DNA from: Bacteroidales bacterium UBA4772
GTDB lineage: Bacteria; Bacteroidota; Bacteroidia; Bacteroidales; VadinHA17
Direction: 5' to 3'
DNA: 64,000 bases
Assembly: GCA_002403305.1 (NCBI GenBank)
Contig: DHHM01000011.1
Coordinates: 33,737-97,736 of the forward strand
Shown here: in pieces, positions 1 to 8,179 of the stretch
Position numbering within the stretch: position 1 is the first letter of the stretch
Layout: every line of letters starts with the position of its first letter
Notes under the pieces: model-generated
Databases searched by the model: none
Told to the model about the DNA's origin: nothing
The model's input: only the letters and a program-made list of their open reading frames with translations
Made by a program: the position numbers and the translations under genes

Positions 1-792
1 ATTAACCTGCACCCTGACGACCCTATGGAGAAGCTTGATGCCATCTTCTTCTCTCCCCATAAATTTCTGGGCGGTCCGGGCTCGTCGGGCATAATGATCT
101 TCGACAAGTCGCTTTACCGTTCATCTGCCCCTGACCAGCCCGGAGGGGGCACCGTCGAGTGGACCAACCCATGGGGTGAATACAAGTATGTTGACAGCAT
201 AGAGTCCAGGGAGGACGGCGGCACACCGGGGTTTCTTCAGATGATCAGGGCCTCGCTGGCCGTGGAGCTGAAGGAGATGATGGGTACCGCAAATATCGGT
301 GCCAGGGAGGATGAGCTGGTGGCACGGGCCCTGGAAGGGCTCGCGGCGATACCCGGACTTCACATACTGGCGCCGGAGGTGAGACACCGCCTGGGGTCCA
401 TATCATTCTACATGGATGACCTCCGTTATAACCTGGTTGTCAAGCTGCTGAGCGACAGGTACGGGATACAGGTCAGGGGCGGATGTGCCTGCGCGGGTAC
501 CTACGGCCACTACCTGCTCGACGTGACCTATGACCACAGCCACCGTATCACCGAGATGATCAACAGGGGTGACCTGTCGGAGAAGCCCGGATGGGTGCGT
601 CTGTCACTCCATCCCACAATGACCGGAGAGGAGCTGGAATGGGCTATTACCGCCCTGGGGGAGATAAGGGAGAACGGAGCGGAATGGAGCAGGGACTACA
701 TATATAACAGGCGGACAAACGAGTTCAGACACCGTGAAGACAACGGCGCCGGGAAGGAGACGGTCAGGTCGTGGTTTAAACTAAACAACTGA
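1..792 (+). CDS. Class V aminotransferase (cysteine desulfurase-like), 5' part outside window
   Basis: The frame is open from base 1 (I-N-L-H-P-D-D-P-M...), so the gene begins before the window and 263 C-terminal residues are visible. The motif SPHKFLGG near residue 18 carries the expected PLP-binding lysine of fold-type I class-V aminotransferases. A later RGGCACAGTYGH segment puts cysteines where cysteine desulfurases hold their catalytic cysteine. The family removes sulfur (or selenium) from cysteine, or transaminates small amino acids; the substrate cannot be read here. The C-terminal part (GWVRLSLHPTMT) is typical of the family's small domain. The next gene starts 5 bases downstream, so the two are probably co-transcribed. 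Family call is firm; the exact enzyme is not. Confidence 0.85.
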   Translation: MNLHPDDPMEKLDAIFFSPHKFLGGPGSSGIMIFDKSLYRSSAPDQPGGGTVEWTNPWGEYKYVDSIESREDGGTPGFLQMIRASLAVELKEMMGTANIGAREDELVARALEGLAAIPGLHILAPEVRHRLGSISFYMDDLRYNLVVKLLSDRYGIQVRGGCACAGTYGHYLLDVTYDHSHRITEMINRGDLSEKPGWVRLSLHPTMTGEELEWAITALGEIRENGAEWSRDYIYNRRTNEFRHREDNGAGKETVRSWFKLNN

Positions 793-797
793 GGGAG

Positions 798-2006
798 ATG
801 AAGATAACAGAAGTAGCCACTGCGGCACAGAAGAGAGAGTTCATCAACTTTCCGAAAAGGCTCTACAGGGATGACCCCAACTGGGTATGCCCGCTCGACA
901 GTGAGATCGAAGCTGTCTTTGACCCTGAAAAAAACTACGCCCTCAGCCACGGCGTGGCCACCCGGTGGCTGCTGCTCGATGATGAGGGTAAAACACTGGG
1001 CAGGGTGGCGGCCTTTGTTGACGAAGTGCGCTCGAAAGCCAACAGACAGCCTACAGGTGGCCTCGGGTTCTTTGAAGTGGCAGAATCACGCGAGGCGGCG
1101 TTCATCCTCTTTGACACGGCAAGGCAATGGCTGGCCGACAAAGGCATAAAGGCAATGGACGGCCCTATTAACTTCGGCGACAACGACAACCACTGGGGAC
1201 TGCTGGTTGAGGGCTTCATGCAGCCGGGATTCGGCATGCCCTACAATAAGAAATACTATAGGAGCTTCTTTGAAGGATACGGGTTTAAAGTCTATTTCGA
1301 GCAGTACAGCTATCACAAGGATGTGGCATCCGTGGAGGTCTTCCCGGAACGGTTCAGGAAGATTGCCGAGTGGATAGCAAAAAAGCCGGGATACAACTAC
1401 CGCCATTTTGACTTTGGTAAACGTGATGAATTCATTGCCGACATGGTGGAGATCTACAATGAGACATGGAGAGTCTTCAAGGAGGATTTCACCCCCCTCG
1501 ACCCTGCACGGCTGCGCAACACCCTCCAGCAGGCAAAAGCCTTCATCGATCCTGAGCTGATATGGTTTGCCTACCACAACGACAAGCCTGTTGCCTTCTT
1601 CATTCTCTTTCCCGACCTCAACCAGATTCTCAGGCATTTCAACGGCAGGCTGACACTGTGGAACATGATCAGGTTCGTCTGGTACAAGAAGACACACGAG
1701 ATGACCCGCGCCAGGGCGCTGGTGGCGGGAGTACACCCTTCATACCAGAACAGCGGCATCGAGTCGCCGATCTTCCTTGAGTTATTTCACGTTTTCCGCC
1801 GCAAACGTTTTTACAGGGAGATGGAGCTGTCGTGGGTGGGCGATTTCAATCCCAAGATGATATCTATCTATGAAGCCCTCGGGGCCTCCAGGGCAAAGAC
1901 CCACTTTACAATGAGATACATGATCGATGAATCCCTGCCGTTCATTATGTACAAGGATGAGATGAAGGAGAACCTGGCTCAGCGGCAGGCCAGGACGAAG
2001 GAGTGA
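798..2006 (+). CDS. GNAT-superfamily acetyltransferase-like protein
   Basis: A 402-residue soluble protein with no signal peptide. The layout matches the long Bacteroidota GNAT-like proteins: an N-terminal segment (FPKRLYRDDPNWVCPL), a first domain with DGPINFGDNDNHWGLL, and a C-terminal GNAT-like part containing RALVAGVHPSYQNSGI, where acetyl-CoA is bound in true GNAT enzymes, and YEALGASRAKTHFTMRY. The acceptor is unknown. It follows the aminotransferase by 5 bases and is probably in the same operon. I recognise the family by its overall pattern; activity is inferred. Confidence 0.7.
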   Translation: MKITEVATAAQKREFINFPKRLYRDDPNWVCPLDSEIEAVFDPEKNYALSHGVATRWLLLDDEGKTLGRVAAFVDEVRSKANRQPTGGLGFFEVAESREAAFILFDTARQWLADKGIKAMDGPINFGDNDNHWGLLVEGFMQPGFGMPYNKKYYRSFFEGYGFKVYFEQYSYHKDVASVEVFPERFRKIAEWIAKKPGYNYRHFDFGKRDEFIADMVEIYNETWRVFKEDFTPLDPARLRNTLQQAKAFIDPELIWFAYHNDKPVAFFILFPDLNQILRHFNGRLTLWNMIRFVWYKKTHEMTRARALVAGVHPSYQNSGIESPIFLELFHVFRRKRFYREMELSWVGDFNPKMISIYEALGASRAKTHFTMRYMIDESLPFIMYKDEMKENLAQRQARTKE

Positions 2007-2025
2007 AAAATTTTTAACTCTCTGC

Positions 2026-2055
2026 TTGTAATTTGGTTATTGTTCATTATCTTTG
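2026..2055 (+). promoter_or_regulatory. Bacteroidota-type promoter for rpmE2
   Basis: A TTG box at 2026-2028, a 19-base spacer and TATCTTTG at 2048-2055 match the Bacteroidota primary-sigma consensus TTTG-N19-21-TAnnTTTG. It lies 48 bases before the L31 start, in the gap after the GNAT gene. Confidence 0.75.
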
Positions 2056-2103
2056 CACTCCGCTTTAAAAGGGATTTTTTACAGTAACAAACTATAGCAT
2101 AAG

Positions 2104-2370
2104 ATGAAAGAAGGTATACACCCGAAGAATTACAGGCTGGTTGTATTTCAGGATATGTCAAACGGTTTTTCCTTTATGACGCGTTCAACAGCTTCGTCAC
2201 GTGATACCATCAAGTGGGAGGACGGCAATGAGTATCCGCTCATCAAGCTTGAGATTTCAAATACCTCGCATCCGTTCTATACCGGCAAGATGAAGCTTGT
2301 TGACACTGCAGGAAGGGTTGACAAGTACATGAACCGTTACAGGAACCATCTGGGCAAGAAGTCGAAGTAG
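2104..2370 (+). CDS. rpmE2: 50S ribosomal protein L31 type B
   Basis: An 88-residue protein beginning MKEGIHPKNYRLVVFQDMS and ending in a basic tail (YRNHLGKKSK), the characteristic pattern of type-B L31, a component of the large ribosomal subunit. The CxxC zinc ligands of the C+ paralogue are absent, as expected of the zinc-free form that replaces it during zinc limitation in bacteria with both forms. It is a single-gene unit, with its own promoter upstream and a hairpin terminator downstream. Confidence 0.95.
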   Translation: MKEGIHPKNYRLVVFQDMSNGFSFMTRSTASSRDTIKWEDGNEYPLIKLEISNTSHPFYTGKMKLVDTAGRVDKYMNRYRNHLGKKSK

Positions 2371-2391
2371 ATGATATTTATACATCAGGGG

Positions 2392-2420
2392 GGCTGCCTT
2401 AAACAAGGCGGCCTTTTTTT
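2392..2420 (+). terminator. Rho-independent terminator after rpmE2
   Basis: GGCTGCCTT (2392-2400) pairs with AAGGCGGCC (2405-2413) with one G-U pair around an AAAC loop. A run of Ts follows directly. It lies 21 bases after the L31 stop codon. Confidence 0.9.
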
Positions 2421-2486
2421 TGTTGCAACGGTGACACTCATCGCACGTCGCCCCTCGTGGCAGGCACAGGAGTGATATAATTTAAC

Positions 2487-2494
2487 TAAATTTG
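2487..2494 (+). promoter_or_regulatory. -7 promoter element for lon
   Basis: TAAATTTG followed by C matches TAnnTTTG, 18 bases before the lon start codon. No clear TTG -33 box is seen at the usual distance. The transcript leader would be short. Confidence 0.5.
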
Positions 2495-2511
2495 CATCGT
2501 TTACAAATACA

Positions 2512-4974
2512 ATGGAGAAAAAGGCTTTTGGGAAATGGAGTGGTGTTGGCTTTAATGAGCTGATAGATGAAGGGAGGGAGATCATTCCCATTCTTTCCGA
2601 CGGTGATGATCATGAGCTTGAGGATGTGGAGATTCCCGGAAACGTTCCGCTGCTTCCGCTGCGCAATACGGTACTCTTCCCCGGCGTGGTGATACCCATT
2701 GCCGTAGGTCGCTCAAAGTCGGTACAGCTGGTGCGCGAGGCATACAGGGGCAACAAGCTCGTTGCGGCTGTGGCACAACTCGATGCAGAGGTGGAGGACC
2801 CGCAGATACAGGACCTCAACGTTGTCGGCACCCTGGGACAGGTGGTCAAGCTGCTGGAGATGCCTGACGGGACTACCACGGCCATCATACAGGGACGCAG
2901 ACGAGTCTCGGTTGTAAACCTTGTCACCACCGAACCCTACATGACGGTACAGTTGCAGGCTATCCCGGAGGCAAGGGGTGGAGAGGATGAGAAGGATTTC
3001 GAGGTGATCATAGGATCGCTCAAGGACCTCTCGGTGAAGATCGTCAAGCTCAACCCCAACATCAATCCTGAAGCCTCATTTGCCGTTAAGAACATAGAGA
3101 ACAGCACCTATCTTATAAATTATATATGTGCCAACACCGAGATAAACGTCAATGACAAGCAGAAGCTGCTTGAGGCGGCTACCCTCCGTGACCGCGGGCT
3201 GAGGCTGCTTGAGCATCTCGTGAGGGAGATACAGCTTCTTGAGCTGAAGAACGAACTGCAGTCGAAGGTCAAGTACGAGATAGACCAGCAGCAGCGTGAG
3301 TTCCTGCTGCACCAGCAGATGAAGACCATACAGAATGAGCTGGGAGGCAATCCTGTTGACAAGGAGGTGGAGGATTTCCGTGCCAGGGGCAAAGATAAGA
3401 AGTGGAATGAGGATGTGGCAAAGGTCTTCACCCGTGAGCTCGATAAACTGGCGAGGCTGAACCCTGCCGCCGCCGAATACTCGGTGCAGGTCAACTATAT
3501 CCAGACTCTTCTGGAGCTGCCGTGGAACGAATATACCGTCGACAATCTCGACCTCGTGAATGCACAGCGGGTGCTTGATGAAGATCACTACGGGCTCGAG
3601 GAGGTGAAGGAGAGGATACTTGAACATCTCGCGGTTCTCAAGCTCAAGGGTGACCTCAAGTCGCCGATACTGTGCCTGTACGGCCCCCCGGGGGTGGGTA
3701 AGACCTCCCTGGGCAAGTCGGTTGCCAGGGCCCTGGACCGCAAGTATGCACGAATGTCGCTGGGAGGACTGCATGATGAAGCCGAGATACGCGGACACCG
3801 CAAGACATACATTGGAGCCATGCCGGGCAGGGTGGTGCAGAACATACGCCGTGCAGGGTCATCCAACCCGGTGTTCATCCTCGATGAGATAGACAAGGTG
3901 GGACAGGATTTCAGGGGCGACCCCTCCTCCGCCCTCCTGGAGGTGCTTGACCCTGAGCAGAATACACATTTCTACGATAACTTCCTTGAGCTCGAGTACG
4001 ACCTCTCAAAGGTGCTCTTCATAGCAACAGCCAACACCCTCTCAACCGTCAGTCCCGCCCTGCGCGACAGGATGGAGCTGATCCCCCTGACAGGTTATCT
4101 CGTTGAGGAGAAGAGGGAGATAGCTGTCAGGCATCTCATGCCCAAGCAGCTGGAGGCCCATGGCGTTATGAACAGTCAGTTCCTGCTGCCTGGTGATGTC
4201 ATTGAGGATTTGATACAGCGGTATACGCGCGAGTCAGGGGTCAGGGAGCTCGACAAGCGGATAGCCAAGCTGGTCAGATACAGGGCCAGGGAGATAGCCT
4301 TCGGGGATAAGCCCGATGCCACGGTCACCGCTGATAAGGTGGCTGAGATACTGGGTCCTCCCAAATACCTCAGGGACATCTATGACGGCAATGACCAGGC
4401 CGGCGTCGTCACCGGGCTGGCCTGGACAGCCACCGGCGGTGAGATACTCTTTGTGGAGACCTCACTGAGCAGGGGCAAGGGCAACCTCACCCTCACCGGC
4501 AACCTGGGCGATGTCATGAAGGAATCGGCGGTGATAGCCCTCGAATACCTGAAGGCCCACGCCTCGCTGCTGGCACTGCCCGACACCTTCGCCGAAAAGT
4601 GGAACATACATGTCCACGTGCCGGAGGGAGCGATTCCCAAGGACGGCCCGTCGGCAGGCATCACCATGGCAGCATCCATAGCCTCAGCCTTCACCCAGCG
4701 AAAGGTGAAGAAATATGTGGCGATGACCGGTGAGATCACACTGCGCGGCAAGGTGCTCCCGGTGGGAGGTATCAAGGAAAAGATGCTGGCAGCCAAGCGT
4801 GCCGGGATAAGGGAGATAGTGCTCTCGGAACAGAACCGCAAGGATGTGGAGGAGATAAAGGTGAAGTACGTCCGCGGACTGAAGTTCAGGTATGTTGATA
4901 CAATCATGGACGTGCTTGACCATGTGCTGCTCAGGCAGAAGGTGGCTGATGCCAGGACTATTGATTTCGATTAA
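2512..4974 (+). CDS. lon: ATP-dependent protease La (Lon)
   Basis: An 820-residue, full-length Lon that degrades misfolded and regulatory proteins in the cytosol. The N-terminal substrate-binding domain spans about residues 45-240 (VPLLPLRNTVLFPGVV), followed by a helical linker (QREFLLHQQMKTIQNELG). The AAA+ module has Walker A GPPGVGKT at about 391-398 and Walker B VFILDEIDK. The C-terminal serine protease domain has Ser714 in DGPSAG and Lys755 in GGIKEK, the catalytic dyad. Compared with many Lons the N-terminus has an acidic extension (LSDGDDHELEDVE). Probably transcribed with coaD, which starts 16 bases downstream. Confidence 0.97.
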   Translation: MEKKAFGKWSGVGFNELIDEGREIIPILSDGDDHELEDVEIPGNVPLLPLRNTVLFPGVVIPIAVGRSKSVQLVREAYRGNKLVAAVAQLDAEVEDPQIQDLNVVGTLGQVVKLLEMPDGTTTAIIQGRRRVSVVNLVTTEPYMTVQLQAIPEARGGEDEKDFEVIIGSLKDLSVKIVKLNPNINPEASFAVKNIENSTYLINYICANTEINVNDKQKLLEAATLRDRGLRLLEHLVREIQLLELKNELQSKVKYEIDQQQREFLLHQQMKTIQNELGGNPVDKEVEDFRARGKDKKWNEDVAKVFTRELDKLARLNPAAAEYSVQVNYIQTLLELPWNEYTVDNLDLVNAQRVLDEDHYGLEEVKERILEHLAVLKLKGDLKSPILCLYGPPGVGKTSLGKSVARALDRKYARMSLGGLHDEAEIRGHRKTYIGAMPGRVVQNIRRAGSSNPVFILDEIDKVGQDFRGDPSSALLEVLDPEQNTHFYDNFLELEYDLSKVLFIATANTLSTVSPALRDRMELIPLTGYLVEEKREIAVRHLMPKQLEAHGVMNSQFLLPGDVIEDLIQRYTRESGVRELDKRIAKLVRYRAREIAFGDKPDATVTADKVAEILGPPKYLRDIYDGNDQAGVVTGLAWTATGGEILFVETSLSRGKGNLTLTGNLGDVMKESAVIALEYLKAHASLLALPDTFAEKWNIHVHVPEGAIPKDGPSAGITMAASIASAFTQRKVKKYVAMTGEITLRGKVLPVGGIKEKMLAAKRAGIREIVLSEQNRKDVEEIKVKYVRGLKFRYVDTIMDVLDHVLLRQKVADARTIDFD

Positions 4975-4990
4975 CCGTTAAAATGCAATC

Positions 4991-5467
4991 ATGAACAAAA
5001 CAGCTGTTTTCCCGGGCTCGTTCGACCCTTTTACGGTGGGTCACGAAGCGCTTGTAAGAAGAGCGCTGCCGCTATTTGACAAGGTCATAATAGCTGTCGG
5101 TGAGAATGCAGAGAAGAGTAGCCTTTTCAGCATTGAGATGAGGCTCAAAATGATATCAAAGGTGTTTGAGGGTGAGGAGAGGGTGGAGGTCACCCGCTTC
5201 AGCGGGCTGACGGTCGAATTCTGCCGCAGGCACAATGCCCGGTATATCCTGAGAGGACTGCGTACCGCCGCCGACTTCGAGTATGAGCGCGCAATGGGCC
5301 ATATGAACTGGAAGATGGCCCCCGAGATAGATACTGTTTTCCTGCTTACGAGCACAGAACATACTCCCGTCAACTCCACCATTGTTCGTGATATCATCAA
5401 GAACGGGGGCGATGCTTCGATGTTTGTCCCCTCCGCCATTAATCTGTCCGATTATCTCGGAAGATAA
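4991..5467 (+). CDS. coaD: Phosphopantetheine adenylyltransferase
   Basis: A 158-residue protein of normal family size. It transfers AMP from ATP to 4'-phosphopantetheine, the fourth step of coenzyme A synthesis, in the cytosol. It starts with FPGSFDPFTVGHEAL, containing the nucleotidyltransferase TxGH signature (His18), and has NSTIVRDI near the C-terminus, equivalent to the ISSTxVR motif. It follows lon by 16 bases. Its stop codon (5465-5467) directly abuts the stop codon of the convergent NUDIX gene (TAATTA, shared by neither), so no terminator fits between them. Confidence 0.95.
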   Translation: MNKTAVFPGSFDPFTVGHEALVRRALPLFDKVIIAVGENAEKSSLFSIEMRLKMISKVFEGEERVEVTRFSGLTVEFCRRHNARYILRGLRTAADFEYERAMGHMNWKMAPEIDTVFLLTSTEHTPVNSTIVRDIIKNGGDASMFVPSAINLSDYLGR

Positions 5468-6085
5468 TTACCTGACTCTCAGGGTGTAGTTCAGAAGATC
5501 AAGTAACGACTGAAAGGTGTTGTCCTTAATGCGGGCAATCTCCTTTGGCTCAAGCCACTCAGCATGGGTGATGCCCTCCTCGGCCTGCGGTTCGGTTATC
5601 ATCTCACCGCTGTAGCTCATGCGGAACCACCATGTCTTTTTCATATAAGGCCTGCCGTCGAACAGATAGGTATGGTAACTCGGAGGCAGTGTTCCCATGA
5701 TGTTGTGTCCCCGGATGTTGCACTCCTCGGTCACCTCCCTGAGGGCACACTGCTCAGGCGTCTCACCCTCTTCGATATGGCCTTTAGGAAGGTCCCACCT
5801 GCCATAACGCATGATGAAAAGGTACTTTCCCGAAGGATGTCCCACCAGGCCGCCGGCAGCCTCTATGACGGTAAACCACGAGGAGAAGACACTCCAGAGG
5901 TTGTTGATATCGGATGAATAAATATTAAGTGAGGGTATGTCAATATTGACAGCAAACTCTGATATTTGGGCAAAGAGCTCCTCCTTCGCACCGAATTTAT
6001 GGAAAAGGGCGTATTTTTGCACCCGGTCGGGCTCGGGGGAGAGGGTGATGACCCTGTTGTCAAAGTAAACCTTATATCTCAGCAT
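5468..6085 (-). CDS. NUDIX hydrolase
   Basis: 205 residues from the chosen start. The Nudix box reads GHIEEGETPEQCALREVTEEC, matching GX5EX7REUXEE, followed by N where the consensus has G. Such enzymes hydrolyse nucleoside diphosphates linked to another moiety; the substrate is not evident. About 80 N-terminal residues (LRYKVYFDNRVITLSPEPDR...) precede the catalytic domain and are not a domain I recognise. The frame is open further upstream, but the ATG at 6085 begins a conserved-looking start and lies back-to-back with the pyrE ATG (CATATG), so the longer version would sit inside pyrE. Gaps to both neighbours are zero bases. Confidence 0.85.
   Translation of the reverse strand: MLRYKVYFDNRVITLSPEPDRVQKYALFHKFGAKEELFAQISEFAVNIDIPSLNIYSSDINNLWSVFSSWFTVIEAAGGLVGHPSGKYLFIMRYGRWDLPKGHIEEGETPEQCALREVTEECNIRGHNIMGTLPPSYHTYLFDGRPYMKKTWWFRMSYSGEMITEPQAEEGITHAEWLEPKEIARIKDNTFQSLLDLLNYTLRVR
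6012..6019 (+). promoter_or_regulatory. -7 promoter element for pyrE inside the NUDIX gene
   Basis: TATTTTTG followed by C matches TAnnTTTG. It lies 67 bases before the pyrE ATG and within the NUDIX coding sequence on the other strand. A -33 box is not obvious. Confidence 0.5.
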
Positions 6086-6721
6086 ATGGACGAAACCGCA
6101 AAGAAAACCGCAGAATACCTTCTGCAAATTAACGCAATAAAATTGCAACCGGCAAAACCTTTTACCTGGGCTTCAGGATGGAGGTCACCCATCTACTGTG
6201 ACAACCGAAAGACCCTCTCATTCCCCGTGGTGCGCAGTTACATCAGGGATGCCTTTGCCTCAAAGGTCAGACAGCTATATCCTGACGCAGAAGTGATAGC
6301 CGGGGTTGCCACCGGGGCCATAGCCCACGGCGCGCTGGTGGCCGACGCTCTCGGCCTTCCGTTCATCTATGTCAGGTCGGGGGCCAAGGATCATGGCCTG
6401 GGCAACCAGATAGAGGGTTATTATGCGGAAGGCCAGAGGGTGGTGGTGATCGAGGATCTCATCTCCACGGGAGGGAGCAGCCTGGGAGCTGTCAGGGCCC
6501 TTCGCGCGGCAGGATGCAAGGTAGAAGGCATGATCGCCATCTTTACCTATGGCTTTAAAAAGGCTGAGGAGGCCTTCGCCGCCGAGGAGTGCAGGCTTGA
6601 CACCCTGGGCAACTACTCGGTCCTGGTAGATTTGGCCCTGGACTCTGGATATATCTCCGGGGAAGATGTGGAGACCCTCAGGGAGTGGAGAAAAGAGCCG
6701 TCAGAGTGGGGGAGAGGGTGA
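6086..6721 (+). CDS. pyrE: Orotate phosphoribosyltransferase
   Basis: 211 residues. Converts orotate and PRPP to orotidine 5'-phosphate in pyrimidine synthesis. The PRPP-binding motif appears as VVVIEDLISTGGSS, and FTWASGWRSPIYCDNRK is the typical orotate-site region. The open frame extends 40 codons further upstream, but the homologous start is MDETAKKTAEYLL at 6086. That ATG is immediately divergent from the NUDIX ATG, so its promoter must lie in the NUDIX gene. A 13-unit GGATAAA array starts directly after the stop codon. Confidence 0.95.
   Translation: MDETAKKTAEYLLQINAIKLQPAKPFTWASGWRSPIYCDNRKTLSFPVVRSYIRDAFASKVRQLYPDAEVIAGVATGAIAHGALVADALGLPFIYVRSGAKDHGLGNQIEGYYAEGQRVVVIEDLISTGGSSLGAVRALRAAGCKVEGMIAIFTYGFKKAEEAFAAEECRLDTLGNYSVLVDLALDSGYISGEDVETLREWRKEPSEWGRG
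6125..6156 (-). promoter_or_regulatory. Candidate promoter for the NUDIX gene inside pyrE
   Basis: Read on the minus strand: TTTG (6156-6153), 20-base spacer, TTAATTTG (6132-6125). This is TAnnTTTG with one mismatch. It lies about 40 bases before the NUDIX ATG and within the pyrE coding region. Confidence 0.45.
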
Positions 6722-6818
6722 GGATAAAGGATAAAGGATAAAGGATAAAGGATAAAGGATAAAGGATAAAGGATAAAGGATAAAGGATAAAGGATAAAGG
6801 ATAAAGGATAAAGGATAA
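6722..6818. repeat. Heptanucleotide tandem array (GGATAAA x13 plus partial)
   Basis: Thirteen consecutive perfect GGATAAA units (6722-6812) are followed by a partial unit ending GGATAAG. The array starts on the first base after the pyrE stop codon and ends about 30 bases before the SRPBCC gene. Because 7 is not a multiple of 3 it is open in some frames and creates a spurious minus-strand reading frame with a repeating LSFILYP peptide. Perfect identity of all units suggests recent slippage expansion. Confidence 0.97.
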
Positions 6819-6848
6819 GATTAAAACTAAAGGGATTCAGGCGAAAGG

Positions 6849-7295
6849 ATGAGTGCAATGACATCATACAGCAGCAGGAAAGGAGAGGTGCCGGTGGGCG
6901 ATGACGACCTATATGCTTTTCTCACCGACATGCGCAATTTCAAACCGGTCATTCCCAACGGTTTATTGGATGAATGGCAGGCCACGGCAGACCGGTGCAG
7001 TTTCAAGATAGACAGGGTCGGCAAGGTGTCGGCATCACTGTCCGAGGCGCTGCCCCATTCCATTATCACCTACAATGCCGAGACGCTCTTTACAGGAAAG
7101 ATAGCGGTGCAGGTGGTGATAGAGCCTCTCTCAAGGAACAGATCGTCGTTCTATATTACCGCAGGCCTGAACATGAATCCCCTGATGCGGATGCTGGTGG
7201 GTGACTCAGCCGGCACATACCTGGGAAAACTTATTGATGCCATCGAGAGCTACGGTGGCTACGACAAGATCAGAGGATGTAGTCGACCTCTTTGA
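6849..7295 (+). CDS. SRPBCC-fold (START/Bet v1-like) protein
   Basis: A 148-residue soluble protein with the length and alternating strand pattern of SRPBCC lipid- or ligand-binding proteins (FLTDMRNFKPVIPN near the start; GLNMNPLMRMLVGDSAG before the long C-terminal helix GTYLGKLIDAIESY). Ligand unknown. It lies between pyrE and birA, an arrangement I associate with Bacteroidota genomes. Its last 26 bases overlap the 3' end of convergent birA. Expression may depend on read-through across the heptamer array. Confidence 0.65.
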   Translation: MSAMTSYSSRKGEVPVGDDDLYAFLTDMRNFKPVIPNGLLDEWQATADRCSFKIDRVGKVSASLSEALPHSIITYNAETLFTGKIAVQVVIEPLSRNRSSFYITAGLNMNPLMRMLVGDSAGTYLGKLIDAIESYGGYDKIRGCSRPL

Positions 7296-8010
7296 AGGCA
7301 TATTCACTGAGAGTGCCATCCTTACGGCGCATCATCAGCATGCCGTCGTCCCTGACCGACTCTATCATGCCCCTGAAGATACCCCTGCTGTCGGTATAAC
7401 TGTGCCATTCACCCCTCCGGTAGAGGGCCTTATGGTACTCCTCTGCCAGTGGCGACCACTCGCCGGCGGTGACCATACGGTACCGGCTGTCGAGGAGTGC
7501 TGTGAGCTCGCGGATTATGCGCGCCAGGTCGTAACTGCTGCCTGTCAGCATGGCCAGTGAGACCGGGTTGATGGCTCCGCCGGTGAAGGCCATCTGGTTG
7601 ACGTTCAGCCCTATGCCTGCCACACTGCCCGCCAGCCTGGATCCGATGATGCTGTGCTCAATGAGGATGCCTGCAATTTTGTCTTTCCCGGCATAAATAT
7701 CATTGGGCCACTTGACAGCCACATCGTAAGCATATGTGCTGACAAGGTCACATACAGCCAGGGAGACGAACTGTAATATTACAAACTGCTCTTCCGGCTT
7801 CACCATCTCAGGATAGAGTATGACACTCATCAGCAGGTTCTTGCCGGGCTCACTCTCCCAGCGGTTGCCCGCCTGACCCTTCCCGCTCTCCTGGTATGAG
7901 GCTGTTATGACGGTTCCCTCCTCCGGCTTCTCCTCCCTCATCATTGCCGAGGCCACGCTGTTTGTTGATGACACTCTGTCATGGTGGATTACGGTTGAAC
8001 CTATTATCAT
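7270..8010 (-). CDS. birA: Biotin--[acetyl-CoA-carboxylase] ligase
   Basis: A 246-residue monofunctional ligase that activates biotin to biotinyl-AMP and attaches it to the lysine of biotin carboxyl-carrier proteins. Visible motifs: SYQESGKGQAGNRWES (the biotin-binding loop equivalent to GRGRRGR), VKWPNDIYAGKDKIAGIL (KWPND signature) and AGIGLNVNQ. There is no N-terminal HTH, so it is not a repressor of the E. coli BirA type. Its 3' end overlaps the SRPBCC gene by 26 bases on the other strand. Confidence 0.93.
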   Translation of the reverse strand: MIIGSTVIHHDRVSSTNSVASAMMREEKPEEGTVITASYQESGKGQAGNRWESEPGKNLLMSVILYPEMVKPEEQFVILQFVSLAVCDLVSTYAYDVAVKWPNDIYAGKDKIAGILIEHSIIGSRLAGSVAGIGLNVNQMAFTGGAINPVSLAMLTGSSYDLARIIRELTALLDSRYRMVTAGEWSPLAEEYHKALYRRGEWHSYTDSRGIFRGMIESVRDDGMLMMRRKDGTLSEYAFKEVDYIL

Positions 8011-8133
8011 GATGATCAGATGTTTCTGTTACTCTCTTATGGAACAACTGCCGGTTGCACCACGGGCTGAACAAATTGGCACCACAATTGTATAAAAGGG
8101 GTTACGCTGCACGAAAATACGGATAAATGTTCG

Positions 8134-8141
8134 TAATTTTG
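8134..8141 (+). promoter_or_regulatory. -7 promoter element for rsfS-ftsH operon
   Basis: TAATTTTG followed by C matches TAnnTTTG, 39 bases before the rsfS ATG. No convincing -33 box is visible. Confidence 0.5.
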
Positions 8142-8179
8142 CGCCAGTTAAAAGGGACTGTTTATTACTGAAAAGATTA

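Noticed and set aside
2190..2205. CACGTG near-parS core inside rpmE2
   Set aside because: Only the core 6 bases match; parS needs a 14-16 bp palindrome and no such site was seen near parAB.
3076..3798. 240-codon minus-strand frame inside lon
   Set aside because: Complement shadow of a complete, conserved lon gene; no recognisable motifs.
5966..6085. Longer pyrE start at 5966
   Set aside because: The extra 40 residues have no family match; the PyrE start is at 6086.
6613..6867. Minus-strand open frame coding a repeated LSFILYP peptide
   Set aside because: It is only the heptamer array read in translation; its ends run into pyrE and have no start context.
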